DNA of 26,243 nt from Candidatus Uhrbacteria bacterium RIFOXYA2_FULL_40_9 (GTDB taxonomy: Bacteria > Patescibacteriota > Patescibacteriia > UBA9934 > GWF2-40-263), in the NCBI GenBank assembly GCA_001791615.1, contig MGEY01000059.1:5509-31751 (forward strand), read 5' to 3'. Each line of letters begins with the position of its first letter. Positions within the stretch are counted from its first letter, which is position 1. The notes under the pieces were generated by a model, which was not told the DNA's origin, did no database searches, and was given only the letters and a program-made list of their open reading frames with translations. The translations under genes and the position numbers were made by a program. Shown piece by piece: positions 1-6,726 of this stretch.

Positions 1-700
1 GAATTGCAGATTGAAAAACAACTCGTGCAATTTGTTCATTATTAAAAGCATGAAGATCTTCAAGTCCTCCCCCTCCTCGTGTCAAAACTAAAACATCCGG
101 ACGTTCAGATTCAGAAAGTTGATTAAAATATTGAAATGCAGAAAGGATTTCCTCCACAGCAAATTGACCTTGTACATGCACATGAAAGAAATCTACAGTC
201 AATCCTCCCCATCGAGCATTCAAAATACGAATAAAATCTCCATAAGCAGCAGCATCGCGAGAAGTAATGAGTCCAATACGCTGAGGGAATCGAGGAATAG
301 CGCGCTTATGCGAAATAGCAAACAATCCCTCTCCTTCCAACTTTTTTTTCAACATTTCATAAGCTCGACGCAAAGCCCCTTCTCCCACAAGATCAACTTG
401 TTGTACATTCAACTTAAACGTTCCAAATCGCTCATAAACTTTTGGAGAGCCTGTCACGACCACGCGCATCCCATCTTCTAAAGGAATCTTTAATTGCCAA
501 ACGGTCATGAAACATTTGAGTACAGCTTGTTCTTTTTCATCTTTCAAATCAAAACTTATCCATTTTTGCTGAGCAATACGAAAATCAGAAACCTCGCCTT
601 CAATAGCGAGATTATTTGTGCTAAAGGTTTCTTGCAAAATTTCATTAACAAAAGAAAGGTAAGCAGAAACGGTAACAATCTGACGTTCGGAAACATCCAT
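1..700 (-). CDS. xseA: Exodeoxyribonuclease VII large subunit, 3' part cut by window edge
   Basis: Exonuclease VII degrades single-stranded DNA and acts in repair and recombination in the cytoplasm. About 233 residues are visible from the ATG at 700. They begin MDVSERQIVTVSAYLSFVNE, followed by the OB-fold segment (IEGEVSDFRIAQQKWISFDL) typical of XseA. Then comes the start of the catalytic domain, with FPQRIGLITSRDAAAYGDFI and the DVLVLTRGGGGLEDL motif characteristic of the family. The C-terminal coiled-coil part lies beyond base 1. The start lies 3 bases after the stop of the four-helix membrane protein gene, so the two are probably co-transcribed. No good Shine-Dalgarno sequence is visible. 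No xseB small-subunit gene is present in the window. Identification is firm. Confidence 0.93.
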   Translation of the reverse strand, partial: MDVSERQIVTVSAYLSFVNEILQETFSTNNLAIEGEVSDFRIAQQKWISFDLKDEKEQAVLKCFMTVWQLKIPLEDGMRVVVTGSPKVYERFGTFKLNVQQVDLVGEGALRRAYEMLKKKLEGEGLFAISHKRAIPRFPQRIGLITSRDAAAYGDFIRILNARWGGLTVDFFHVHVQGQFAVEEILSAFQYFNQLSESERPDVLVLTRGGGGLEDLHAFNNEQIARVVFQSAI

Positions 701-703
701 GTA

Positions 704-1171
704 CTAAGCGATAAAATAAAAAGGTTGATAAAATTGCACGACAAGCCACATCATGAATCCAAGTAAAAGAAAAGAAAAAACCATTTCAAGCCAAACAGAG
801 GTCCCCTCTTTTCTTCCAAAAAGTCCCATTCCTAAAAGAGGAAAAATAACAGATCCTGTAACAACAAAAGCTCCGAGAGAAAACAAGAAAAAAGAAAAAA
901 GAGTAAATGGAGTATGTGTCAAAAAAAGCCAATCATGTAAAACAAACCAAACATAGATGGTTCCATAAGAAATACCTAAACAAATGTGAAGAAGAACAGC
1001 AACAAGAAAAACTTCTTCTTTATGCAAACGTCGATGAAAAATTGTTTTTGCTTCCACTAAAATTGGAAGACGTTTCACATTTCCTTTTTCCACAAATTCA
1101 AGAACAGCAGCAGGAAGAGAAAAGAAAAAGGCAATTAATCCTCCAATCGATGCACCTAAAAGATAATCCAT
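704..1171 (-). CDS. Small integral membrane protein, four predicted helices, unknown function
   Basis: This 155-residue protein is almost entirely hydrophobic. Membrane segments lie at roughly residues 4-27, 53-79, 86-115 and 127-152. A short basic loop (VKRLPILVEAKTIFHRR) lies between the first two. I recognise no family or catalytic motif. It sits between the C39-like peptidase gene (19-base gap upstream) and xseA (3-base gap downstream), so it looks like a middle gene of one minus-strand operon. It ends in TAG. It is accepted as real because the frame fits tightly between neighbours and the translation has regular transmembrane periodicity. Function cannot be inferred from context. Confidence 0.72.
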   Translation of the reverse strand: MDYLLGASIGGLIAFFFSLPAAVLEFVEKGNVKRLPILVEAKTIFHRRLHKEEVFLVAVLLHICLGISYGTIYVWFVLHDWLFLTHTPFTLFSFFLFSLGAFVVTGSVIFPLLGMGLFGRKEGTSVWLEMVFSFLLLGFMMWLVVQFYQPFYFIA

Positions 1172-1189
1172 AAAATAGGTAAAACTCTT

Positions 1190-2017
1190 TTATAAATTTG
1201 GATAGATAACAATAATCACCTTTTGTCCGGTTTCAATAGCCCCTTCATTCCAATCGTGCAGAGCATTCATGATTACTTCAAACGAATAAAGATAGGCTTT
1301 TCCCCTTTTAGTTCCGGGATCATTGGTAATAAATCCTTCAGAAGTATATCCACGCAAGACAAGCATGTGGTAACGCGGGCCCGGGGCTGTAAAAAAAGGA
1401 TTTCCTAATTGTTGGCCCATGGCAGGAACGATTACCGGACGCCCAGAAACAAGATGTTCTTTGATTTCTTCAATGGTTGGGTCAAAAAGTAATTCCACTT
1501 TTGTATAACCGTACCAAGCCTTGATAAACTCATCTGCTTGTTGAGCATCCATATCTGGAGAAAATCCTAATTGGTTTTCTTCAAAAGCAACCATGTTCAA
1601 TAATTCCGTCTCAACAAATGAGGCTTCAAGCAAACCTTCTTCTTCTCCTTGATAGTACGCATGAACCATAAGGATAGACGCTTCTTCACACGCTTCTTGA
1701 TAGGGCATGTCCCAATTGGCACTTGGAGCTTGAGGAGTGAAAGGCACGGCAAGATTAATGGAAAGAGGTAATGTCTCTATTCTTTCATTAGCTTCCTCAT
1801 CTTTCTCAATTTCTAAAATGACATTTTCTTCAACAACAGGGGTCTCTTCAACAATAAGAATATTTTTTTCTTCTTCCTCTACTTTCACTACTTCTTCAAA
1901 CTTAAGAGAAACCGGAAGATCTGTCTGTTCTTGAGAATAAAAGTATGATCGACTCAACCATCCTCCAAGCAATAATAAAAGACTGCCTCCCAATAAAATC
2001 AACAAAAATCGTTTCAT
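1190..2017 (-). CDS. Membrane-anchored C39-like cysteine peptidase
   Basis: The 275-residue protein has an N-terminal membrane anchor (about residues 3-20) and a Glu/Val-rich acidic linker (about 38-85). A papain-like C39-type domain starts at VPFTPQAPSANWDMPYQEAC. The likely catalytic residues are Cys110 in the QEACEEASI motif, His217 in RYHMLVLRGY and Asn232/Asp233 in FITNDPGTKRG. Gln97 is the probable oxyanion residue. This architecture suggests an extracytoplasmic peptidase facing the cell envelope; the substrate is unknown. I chose the ATG at 2017 because a longer frame begins only at a TTG (2047) that overlaps the upstream nuclease gene, and the ATG start puts the anchor directly at the N-terminus. 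It lies 5 bases after the nuclease stop. Confidence 0.82.
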   Translation of the reverse strand: MKRFLLILLGGSLLLLLGGWLSRSYFYSQEQTDLPVSLKFEEVVKVEEEEKNILIVEETPVVEENVILEIEKDEEANERIETLPLSINLAVPFTPQAPSANWDMPYQEACEEASILMVHAYYQGEEEGLLEASFVETELLNMVAFEENQLGFSPDMDAQQADEFIKAWYGYTKVELLFDPTIEEIKEHLVSGRPVIVPAMGQQLGNPFFTAPGPRYHMLVLRGYTSEGFITNDPGTKRGKAYLYSFEVIMNALHDWNEGAIETGQKVIIVIYPNL

Positions 2018-2022
2018 AGTGT

Positions 2023-3426
2023 TTATGTGGCGTTCTTTTCTAACCAACTTTTGAGAACATGCGTCGCTCGAACATCATCTTCGTTGTATTCAATAATTTG
2101 TTCTAAAAGCAGATCATTTTTTGTACGAAGCCATTCTTCAAACCAAAGGACAGAGTTGGCTCCAGAAGCATCTACGCTCCGCCAAGAAAATCCTAAATAG
2201 GTGGCGATATCCTTCAGAGAATAAAAACTTAAAGGAAAAATGACTGCTGGACGAAAGAGATAAAGAAGATCAATCATGTTTCGATCTAAGGCTTCTTGTG
2301 CAAGGGAAGAAATACCGTACCGAGCAGCAAATCGATGAACAACCTCTTGTTCAAATAATCCATAATGATAAATAGGTGAATCAAGATGTTGTTCAATAAA
2401 GTCTATAAATTCCTCCCACATTTTTGATTCCTCCTCAGGGGTACGTGCAAAAAACTTTTGATATGTGGCTCGTCCATTTTTCACGACTAAAATACCAAAC
2501 AAATAATCAAAATCACGAAGGGGATCGCTTTCAATATCAAAATACAATTCAATACCTGAATCTGTTTCTGGGAAATCGATAGGATGACGAATCAAATAAC
2601 GATGATCATGAATAGCAATTGCCTGATCACGTAAAATTTCTAGTCGATCAACACGCATATCTGGAACCAAACGTTCTAGTTCAGAAACAGAAAGAAGGGC
2701 AAGTTCACTAATAGTTTTAATTCCTGCATTTATGAGACGTGAGACTTCTTCACGCCAAACACGATTCAACAAGGAAAGTTCATCACATTCATGAGAATGC
2801 ATTTTACATTCTGAAAACCAAGGAGATTGCCGACATCCAGATGTTAAAAAATGAGGAGGTTCTTTTCCTGCAATTACTTCTTCTATCCTTGAAAGGGTCA
2901 GATGATATTCTGCTTCGAAATCTGAAATAACATATTCCAAAATTTTTTTCTCTGGGTTAACGATGTATCCTTGCAAAGGCTTTACCTTCTGAATCCTCTC
3001 AAGCAACTCGGCATAAAAACATCCTTGAAACTGATATTCTTCTCTCACTTCACGCGCTCTTTTGATATCTGCGGCAACATAATAATAATCTCCAAAAACT
3101 GATTTACCTTCCACGCGTTCGAGAAGATCAGGGTGTCCAACCCAGTGTTGATCAATAAGCACCCCATGATAAATCGTCTGTTTTCCTTCACGCATGAAGG
3201 TAAGTGTTTGAAAAAAAGCTTGTTCAGGATCCTCCGCACGCACCTCTCCTAATTCTTCTCAATCAGAAATAAGATCTCGCTCTTTCTCTTCAATCATTCC
3301 ATCATCGATTAATTTTTCCATTAAAGGATCGTGTGGACGCTTCTCTGGATGATGTGCATCAAAATAAACCCAATGCGGACATTTGAGAAATTGATAAAAC
3401 GTTTTTTCTGTAATCATGTGTGGCAT
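2023..3426 (-). pseudogene. TM0106-type RecB-like nuclease with C-terminal RNase H-like domain, broken by in-frame TGA
   Basis: Reading from the ATG at 3426, the frame runs 55 codons, meets one TGA at 3261-3259, then continues in the same frame to TAA at 2025-2023 (467 codons in all). The N-terminal piece has the family start ITEKTFYQFLKCPHW with a first cluster Cys (16). After the TGA come a PD-(D/E)XK nuclease core (GHPDLL, Asp100; ADIK, Asp120/Lys122; QFQGCFY) and three more cysteines near 198, 207 and 214, as in Fe-S RecB/Cas4-like nucleases. A C-terminal DEDD/YprB-like RNase H-fold domain follows (LYFDIESDPL; YNEDDVRA). The four-Cys set spans the TGA, so truncation would lose the cluster. 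A GTG at 3243 preceded by AGGAG could restart translation, but the spacing is only 2 bases. It may be a decaying gene, a readthrough gene or a sequencing error. The neighbouring C39-like gene follows directly. Confidence 0.8.
3259..3261 (-). other. In-frame TGA within the nuclease reading frame
   Basis: The mRNA-sense codons here read CTT ATT TCT GAT TGA GAA GAA TTA GGA GAG GTG. The sequence before and after the TGA belongs to one protein family in one frame, so no frameshift is involved. A single base change would restore a sense codon. Confidence 0.9.
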
Positions 3427-3436
3427 AGATAAGGAT

Positions 3437-3465
3437 AGTATACATGAAATGTGTGAGGAATTGAA
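3437..3465 (-). promoter_or_regulatory. Probable promoter of the nuclease/C39/xseA operon
   Basis: On the minus strand TTCAAT (-35, weak) is followed by a 17-base spacer and TATACT (-10, 5 of 6). Only 10 bases separate the -10 from the ATG at 3426, which implies a leaderless or nearly leaderless mRNA. The -35 overlaps that of the divergent plus-strand promoter. Confidence 0.5.
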
Positions 3466-3489
3466 TAAAAAAGGTTTTTTCTGTAGGAT
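3461..3489 (+). promoter_or_regulatory. Probable promoter of the zinc-ribbon gene
   Basis: TTGAAT, a 17-base spacer, then TAGGAT (4 of 6). It is placed about 40 bases upstream of the GTG start at 3528. It shares bases 3461-3465 with the opposite-strand -35 hexamer. Confidence 0.4.
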
Positions 3490-3527
3490 AGATTTGGTTC
3501 TTTCCTCCCCAGACAGCAGGAGACCGT

Positions 3528-4199
3528 GTGCCTCAACCCCCCGCCCTTTCTCCGCTTTCCGCTCCTTCCATCTCCTCCCCACGTCAGATCATTTTTTCTG
3601 GAATCAAAGAGGCATGCGACCCTTTCATGGTTCGTCTCCAAAGTCGTTTTGATCATTTTTTAACCGTACAAAATCTCCCCGATCCTCTTCAACGACTCAT
3701 TCTTCCTCTTATCCATGCTCTTCGAACACAACAGTGTGAAGAAGAAATGATTGACCATTTTGAATATAGCACTGAAGAAGGAATCCGTGCACGAGTTAAT
3801 TCGAAACCACTTCAAGAATCACTCGCTTCCTTTTTTCACTGGCAAGAAGACGACCTTTTGGGAAGACTTGATCTTCTCGTTTGGTTTATGAGCTATCACA
3901 GGGCAAGAAGAGATCGTGCAACCATGCGATTTAGTTACGAACTTCGTTGTAATGGTCGATTCGATGTGTTTGGAGAAAAAATTCTTCGGTCATGGAATTG
4001 TCCGGATTGTGGACACACCATTCCAGGCACGGATGATTGGTGTCGAAATCCTCACTGTGTCTCCCGACACTTATTTGCGTGTTGTACAGGACAAACACCG
4101 ATTCTAATTGTCATCGAAGGACAAGGAAAAGGTCGAAAACAAAAAAAGCCCTTGGAAGGACTCAAAGCTCTTCATGGACTTCGTATTACAGCATCCTGA
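3528..4199 (+). CDS. Zinc-ribbon protein of unknown function
   Basis: The 223-residue protein is read from GTG 3528, chosen because AGGAG (3518-3522) sits 5 bases before it. An ATG at 3627 would give 190 residues and is the alternative. Residues 1-20 are Pro/Ser-rich; residues 35-155 look like a helical globular domain with many Arg/Glu pairs. Cys158, Cys161, Cys172 and Cys177 (CPDCGH and CRNPHC) form a plausible zinc ribbon, followed by a Lys-rich stretch (GKGRKQKKP). I know no matching family. The gene is transcribed alone, divergent from the nuclease operon, and ends in a terminator that contains its stop codon. A nucleic-acid-binding role is possible but unproven. Confidence 0.68.
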   Translation: MPQPPALSPLSAPSISSPRQIIFSGIKEACDPFMVRLQSRFDHFLTVQNLPDPLQRLILPLIHALRTQQCEEEMIDHFEYSTEEGIRARVNSKPLQESLASFFHWQEDDLLGRLDLLVWFMSYHRARRDRATMRFSYELRCNGRFDVFGEKILRSWNCPDCGHTIPGTDDWCRNPHCVSRHLFACCTGQTPILIVIEGQGKGRKQKKPLEGLKALHGLRITAS

Positions 4200-4218
4200 T
4201 CACATCAGGATGTTTTTT
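4192..4218 (+). terminator. Intrinsic terminator of the zinc-ribbon gene
   Basis: CATCCTGAT, loop CAC, ATCAGGATG, then six T. The TGA stop codon (4197-4199) is inside the left arm. Confidence 0.85.
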
Positions 4219-5386
4219 ATTGATAATTCGCAGGTTCATACACATTTCTTGCATTCCACAATATCCATCCAGAAGATCCCGCATCGCGCGCCCCTTGAAT
4301 CTCTGCTTCAATAAGTTCTGAAGTATACACAGCTCCAATATCGAAATCTTGAATCCAAGGACGAAAAATAGGTTGAAGTTCCTCTATGGAACCTTTATAA
4401 ACTCCAGAAGAAAATTTGACACATTCTTCCATTGAACGCTTCACAATTTCATAAGGGTAAAGAGCTGGATTTCCATATCCTTCAAAACCATCAGGAAAAT
4501 GAGAAGGATAGACCATGGGTGAAATAAAATTCGCAAAAGGAAAGACATCAATCAAACGCTGACCTATATTAAAATCGTCTCCTGACCAACAGGTAATCCC
4601 AAATGTATCAAAGGAAACAGGAATCCCCTCTGCTTTCATGGTGCCACCAACACGCTCAAAAAAATGATACATCACTTCATATTTTTCTTCTGAACCATCA
4701 TACACAGGATAATAAATGGTGCTGATTGATCCATCTGAAGCAAATCGCACATAATCAAACTGTACTTCATCAAAACCTCGTGCATACGCTTCACGTGCAA
4801 GAGCAATCGCATAATCAGCAACCTCAGATGCTGATGGATCAACCCATACTGAACCAATATTGTCATACCACAAGCCTCCATCCCCTGTACGTAAGACCAC
4901 TTCTGGATGAACAAACGCAAAAGCTCTATCACGCATCACTGGAATACGTGCGATACGATAAATTCCTGCCTCAAAAAGTTGTTCAAGCAATGTATCGACA
5001 TTTTCAATTGCAGGTCTGGTCATCGCATAAGCAGAAAGTGCTTCATTGTGTGGAGTAAAAGCAATCTCTCCATCATCCATCTTCACATCAATCACAACAG
5101 CATTCAATCCTGTGTCTTTCATGTAATCCATCAATTCTTTTGCACGCTCGGTTCCTGCTGTATAAGCAGTCCAATAAAGTCCACGGACTTCTTCTGGTGT
5201 TTGAAAATGTAAAACAACTTCTGGAATCATTTCCTCTTCTTTTGTAAAAGTCTCTCCCTGAAGAAAAACTACTTTTTGTTTCTGTTCTGTTGGTAAAGGT
5301 TTATCTGTAAACGCAAATCCAAAAGTGATCCCTGCGCAGGCGAAGAGAAAAAAGAGGAAAGCACACTGATTTATTTTTCTTTTCAT
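4217..5386 (-). CDS. Secreted or anchored putative glycoside hydrolase (DUF4015 type)
   Basis: The 389-residue protein has a signal anchor at about residues 8-27. The rest reads as a TIM-barrel domain of the kind annotated DUF4015/GH13-like. Visible family features are RGLYWTAYTAG at the first strand, LNAVVIDVKMDDGEI, the strand and acid motif GFDEVQFDYVRFASDG, VSFDTFGITCW, FISPMVYPSHFPDGFEGYGNPALYPYEI and the closing GWILWNARNVYEP. The acidic residues in DEVQFDYVRF are candidates for catalysis. Such proteins are thought to act on extracellular or wall polysaccharide, but no activity is established for the group. The gene follows the PPIase terminator at 5426-5455 and is probably transcribed on its own. 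It converges with the zinc-ribbon gene. Confidence 0.86.
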   Translation of the reverse strand: MKRKINQCAFLFFLFACAGITFGFAFTDKPLPTEQKQKVVFLQGETFTKEEEMIPEVVLHFQTPEEVRGLYWTAYTAGTERAKELMDYMKDTGLNAVVIDVKMDDGEIAFTPHNEALSAYAMTRPAIENVDTLLEQLFEAGIYRIARIPVMRDRAFAFVHPEVVLRTGDGGLWYDNIGSVWVDPSASEVADYAIALAREAYARGFDEVQFDYVRFASDGSISTIYYPVYDGSEEKYEVMYHFFERVGGTMKAEGIPVSFDTFGITCWSGDDFNIGQRLIDVFPFANFISPMVYPSHFPDGFEGYGNPALYPYEIVKRSMEECVKFSSGVYKGSIEELQPIFRPWIQDFDIGAVYTSELIEAEIQGARDAGSSGWILWNARNVYEPANYQ

Positions 5387-5425
5387 AGCTTCATCGTAGC
5401 ATGTTTAGAGAAAGTGAGGGAAATT

Positions 5426-5455
5426 AAAAAACAGCTCACTTTGAAGCTGTTCTTT
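5426..5455 (-). terminator. Intrinsic terminator after the PPIase gene, active-looking in both directions
   Basis: The stem ACAGCT / AGCTGT encloses an 8-base loop. It is followed on the minus strand by TTTTTT (bases 5431-5425 region) and on the plus strand by TTCTTTTT. It ends the isomerase transcript. Confidence 0.75.
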
Positions 5456-5461
5456 TTCCTT

Positions 5462-6082
5462 TTATTCTTTTTCCAAAACGGTTGCTTGATCTTCAACAGT
5501 CACAGAAGTCATGACATCTCCAATAGCAATCGCATCAACAACTTCTTGCCCTTCAATCACGCGTCCAAAAATAGTATATGCCTTTGGAAGTGCATAATCT
5601 TCAAGCATGATGAAAAATTGTGATCCATTTGTATCAGGTCCGCGATTTGCCATCGCGACAATTCCTTTCTGATAAGAATACTGATCAGAAAGTTCATCTG
5701 CAAAAGTATAGCCAGGTCCACCGGTTCCATCTCCGTTTGGATCTCCTCCTTGAATAACGAATCCTTCTACCCTTCGATGAAAGGTCAGCTGATCAAAATA
5801 GCCTTGCTGTGTTAAATAAATCATATTTGAAACAGCAAGAGGAGCGGTATTTGCAAAAAGTTCAAACACAATGTCGCCTTTTCCTGTTTGAATACGAATT
5901 TGTTTTCCTGCAATTTCTTCTTGTAAAAGAGTACCTGGAAAGGCCAATGTGTCCATAGGAACTTCATTTATATTTATTGTTTCTAAAGAGGTGGTTTCTC
6001 CTTCTACAAGCTTGGGAGCAGAACATCCTGTTCCTAAAAACAGAAGAAGAGCAACAGCAACGAGCGGAAAAACATTTTTCAT
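5462..6082 (-). CDS. Cyclophilin-type peptidyl-prolyl cis-trans isomerase, lipoprotein
   Basis: The enzyme isomerises Xaa-Pro bonds, here probably on the outer face of the membrane. From the ATG at 6082 the protein has 206 residues. It begins with a lipoprotein signal, MKNVFPLVAVALLLFLGTGC, with Cys20 as the expected lipidation site. The cyclophilin core starts near KQIRIQTGKGDIVFELF. It contains the active-site stretch LTFHRRVEGFVIQGGDPNGD (FHR and QGGD), ANRGPDTNGSQFFIML and the closing YTIFGRVIEG. I chose 6082 rather than the further upstream alternative start at 6127 because it gives a proper signal peptide and lies one base after the stop of the preceding gene (TAA T ATG). It forms a two-gene unit with the Lys-rich protein. 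Confidence 0.93.
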   Translation of the reverse strand: MKNVFPLVAVALLLFLGTGCSAPKLVEGETTSLETININEVPMDTLAFPGTLLQEEIAGKQIRIQTGKGDIVFELFANTAPLAVSNMIYLTQQGYFDQLTFHRRVEGFVIQGGDPNGDGTGGPGYTFADELSDQYSYQKGIVAMANRGPDTNGSQFFIMLEDYALPKAYTIFGRVIEGQEVVDAIAIGDVMTSVTVEDQATVLEKE

Positions 6083-6083
6083 A

Positions 6084-6470
6084 TTATCGATGGACAACAC
6101 TATCAATACTGACGGGAGCAGCATCACTACTTGATCCTAGAGAAGGAAAAGGAAGCACGCCAGAAAAACTCAAAACCATGGTTGATAACGCAATAATCAA
6201 AACAAGACAAATTCCTAAAATGGTATTCACTCCAAGAGGAATATGACTACAACCACTGCAAGAATGAACAAAGACCACATGTTTTCGTACTTCAGCTGGA
6301 GCTTCGATAACTTCAGGCTTTTTCTCTTCTACTTTCTTTGGTTGAGATTTTACAACTCCTTTCTTTTTTGGAGTTGTTTTCTTTTTTACTGCAGATTTCT
6401 TTTTTGGAGTTGTTTCCTTTTTTTCAACCAAGACTTTTTCTGCCAAAGGACTTGTGGATTTTTTTGCCAT
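6084..6470 (-). CDS. Lys-rich repeat protein with C-terminal membrane segment
   Basis: The 128-residue protein starts at ATG 6470, supported by GGGAGG eight bases upstream; an in-frame start at 6545 lacks this. Residues 16-52 are a repetitive Lys/Pro/Thr tail (TTPKKKSAVKKKTTPKKKG), resembling histone H1-like tails. A short acidic stretch follows, then H69-x-C71-SG-C74-H75, a possible metal or redox motif. One membrane helix lies at about 84-105, with an extracytoplasmic tail of about 23 residues. The basic tail could bind nucleic acid or lipid phosphate near the membrane, but this is inference. Low-complexity sequence is also visible in the DNA as repeats of CTTTTTTGGAGTTG. It has its own strong promoter and structured leader. 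Confidence 0.75.
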   Translation of the reverse strand: MAKKSTSPLAEKVLVEKKETTPKKKSAVKKKTTPKKKGVVKSQPKKVEEKKPEVIEAPAEVRKHVVFVHSCSGCSHIPLGVNTILGICLVLIIALSTMVLSFSGVLPFPSLGSSSDAAPVSIDSVVHR

Positions 6471-6578
6471 ATATTTTTCCTCCCACACCGTCATACATTC
6501 GTCTTGGGCGTAATCAAGACGAATAAAAAACGATGTTTGAAGCAACCCATCTGGTTGCTCTTATGATGAATAAAAACT
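6471..6578 (-). promoter_or_regulatory. Structured 5' leader with two hairpins before the Lys-rich gene
   Basis: From a start near 6578 (predicted from the -10) to the ATG at 6470 the leader is about 108 bases. The first hairpin pairs AGCAACC (6541-6547) with GGTTGCT (6553-6559). It is followed 11 bases later by TTTTTT, then a perfect 10-bp hairpin pairing ATTCGTCTTG (6497-6506) with CAAGACGAAT (6515-6524). The Shine-Dalgarno GGGAGG lies after the second hairpin. I do not recognise a known riboswitch class. Confidence 0.45.
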
Positions 6579-6584
6579 TTTGTC

Positions 6585-6612
6585 ATTATAACAAATTTTT
6601 TTAGAAAGACAA
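6585..6612 (-). promoter_or_regulatory. Strong promoter of the Lys-rich/PPIase unit
   Basis: On the minus strand TTGTCT, a 16-base spacer, then the perfect -10 TATAAT, preceded by TGT to make an extended -10 (TGTTATAAT). It lies downstream of the hydrogenase terminator. Confidence 0.7.
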
Positions 6613-6680
6613 ATTCATTTCATCTCTTGAAAAGTAGAAAAAGATGTCAAAATCATTTTTGCTTGACTCACGATTACATG

Positions 6681-6708
6681 AAAAACAAAAAGAACGGAGT
6701 ATCTCCGT
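6681..6708 (-). terminator. Intrinsic terminator of the hydrogenase operon
   Basis: On the minus strand ACGGAG, loop ATA, CTCCGT, then TTCTTTTTGTTTTT. It starts 18 bases after the hydrogenase stop codon. The plus strand also has TCTTTT after the stem. Confidence 0.8.
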
Positions 6709-6726
6709 CTTTTATAAATGATCCTA

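Noticed and set aside
3259..3261. TGA read as glycine, as in Gracilibacteria and Absconditabacteria
   Set aside because: Enolase, the manC-like gene, the ECF-like gene and the small coiled-coil gene all end in TGA inside ATGA overlaps, and the hydrogenase also ends in TGA. Readthrough would fuse or extend conserved proteins.
4726..5212. Plus-strand frames opposite the DUF4015 gene
   Set aside because: Shadow frames of a conserved coding sequence; rich in His, Gln and Ile with no domain.
6352..6425. CRISPR-like or tandem repeat array (CTTTTTTGGAGTTG units)
   Set aside because: The units encode the TPKKK repeats of the Lys-rich protein; no unique spacers exist.
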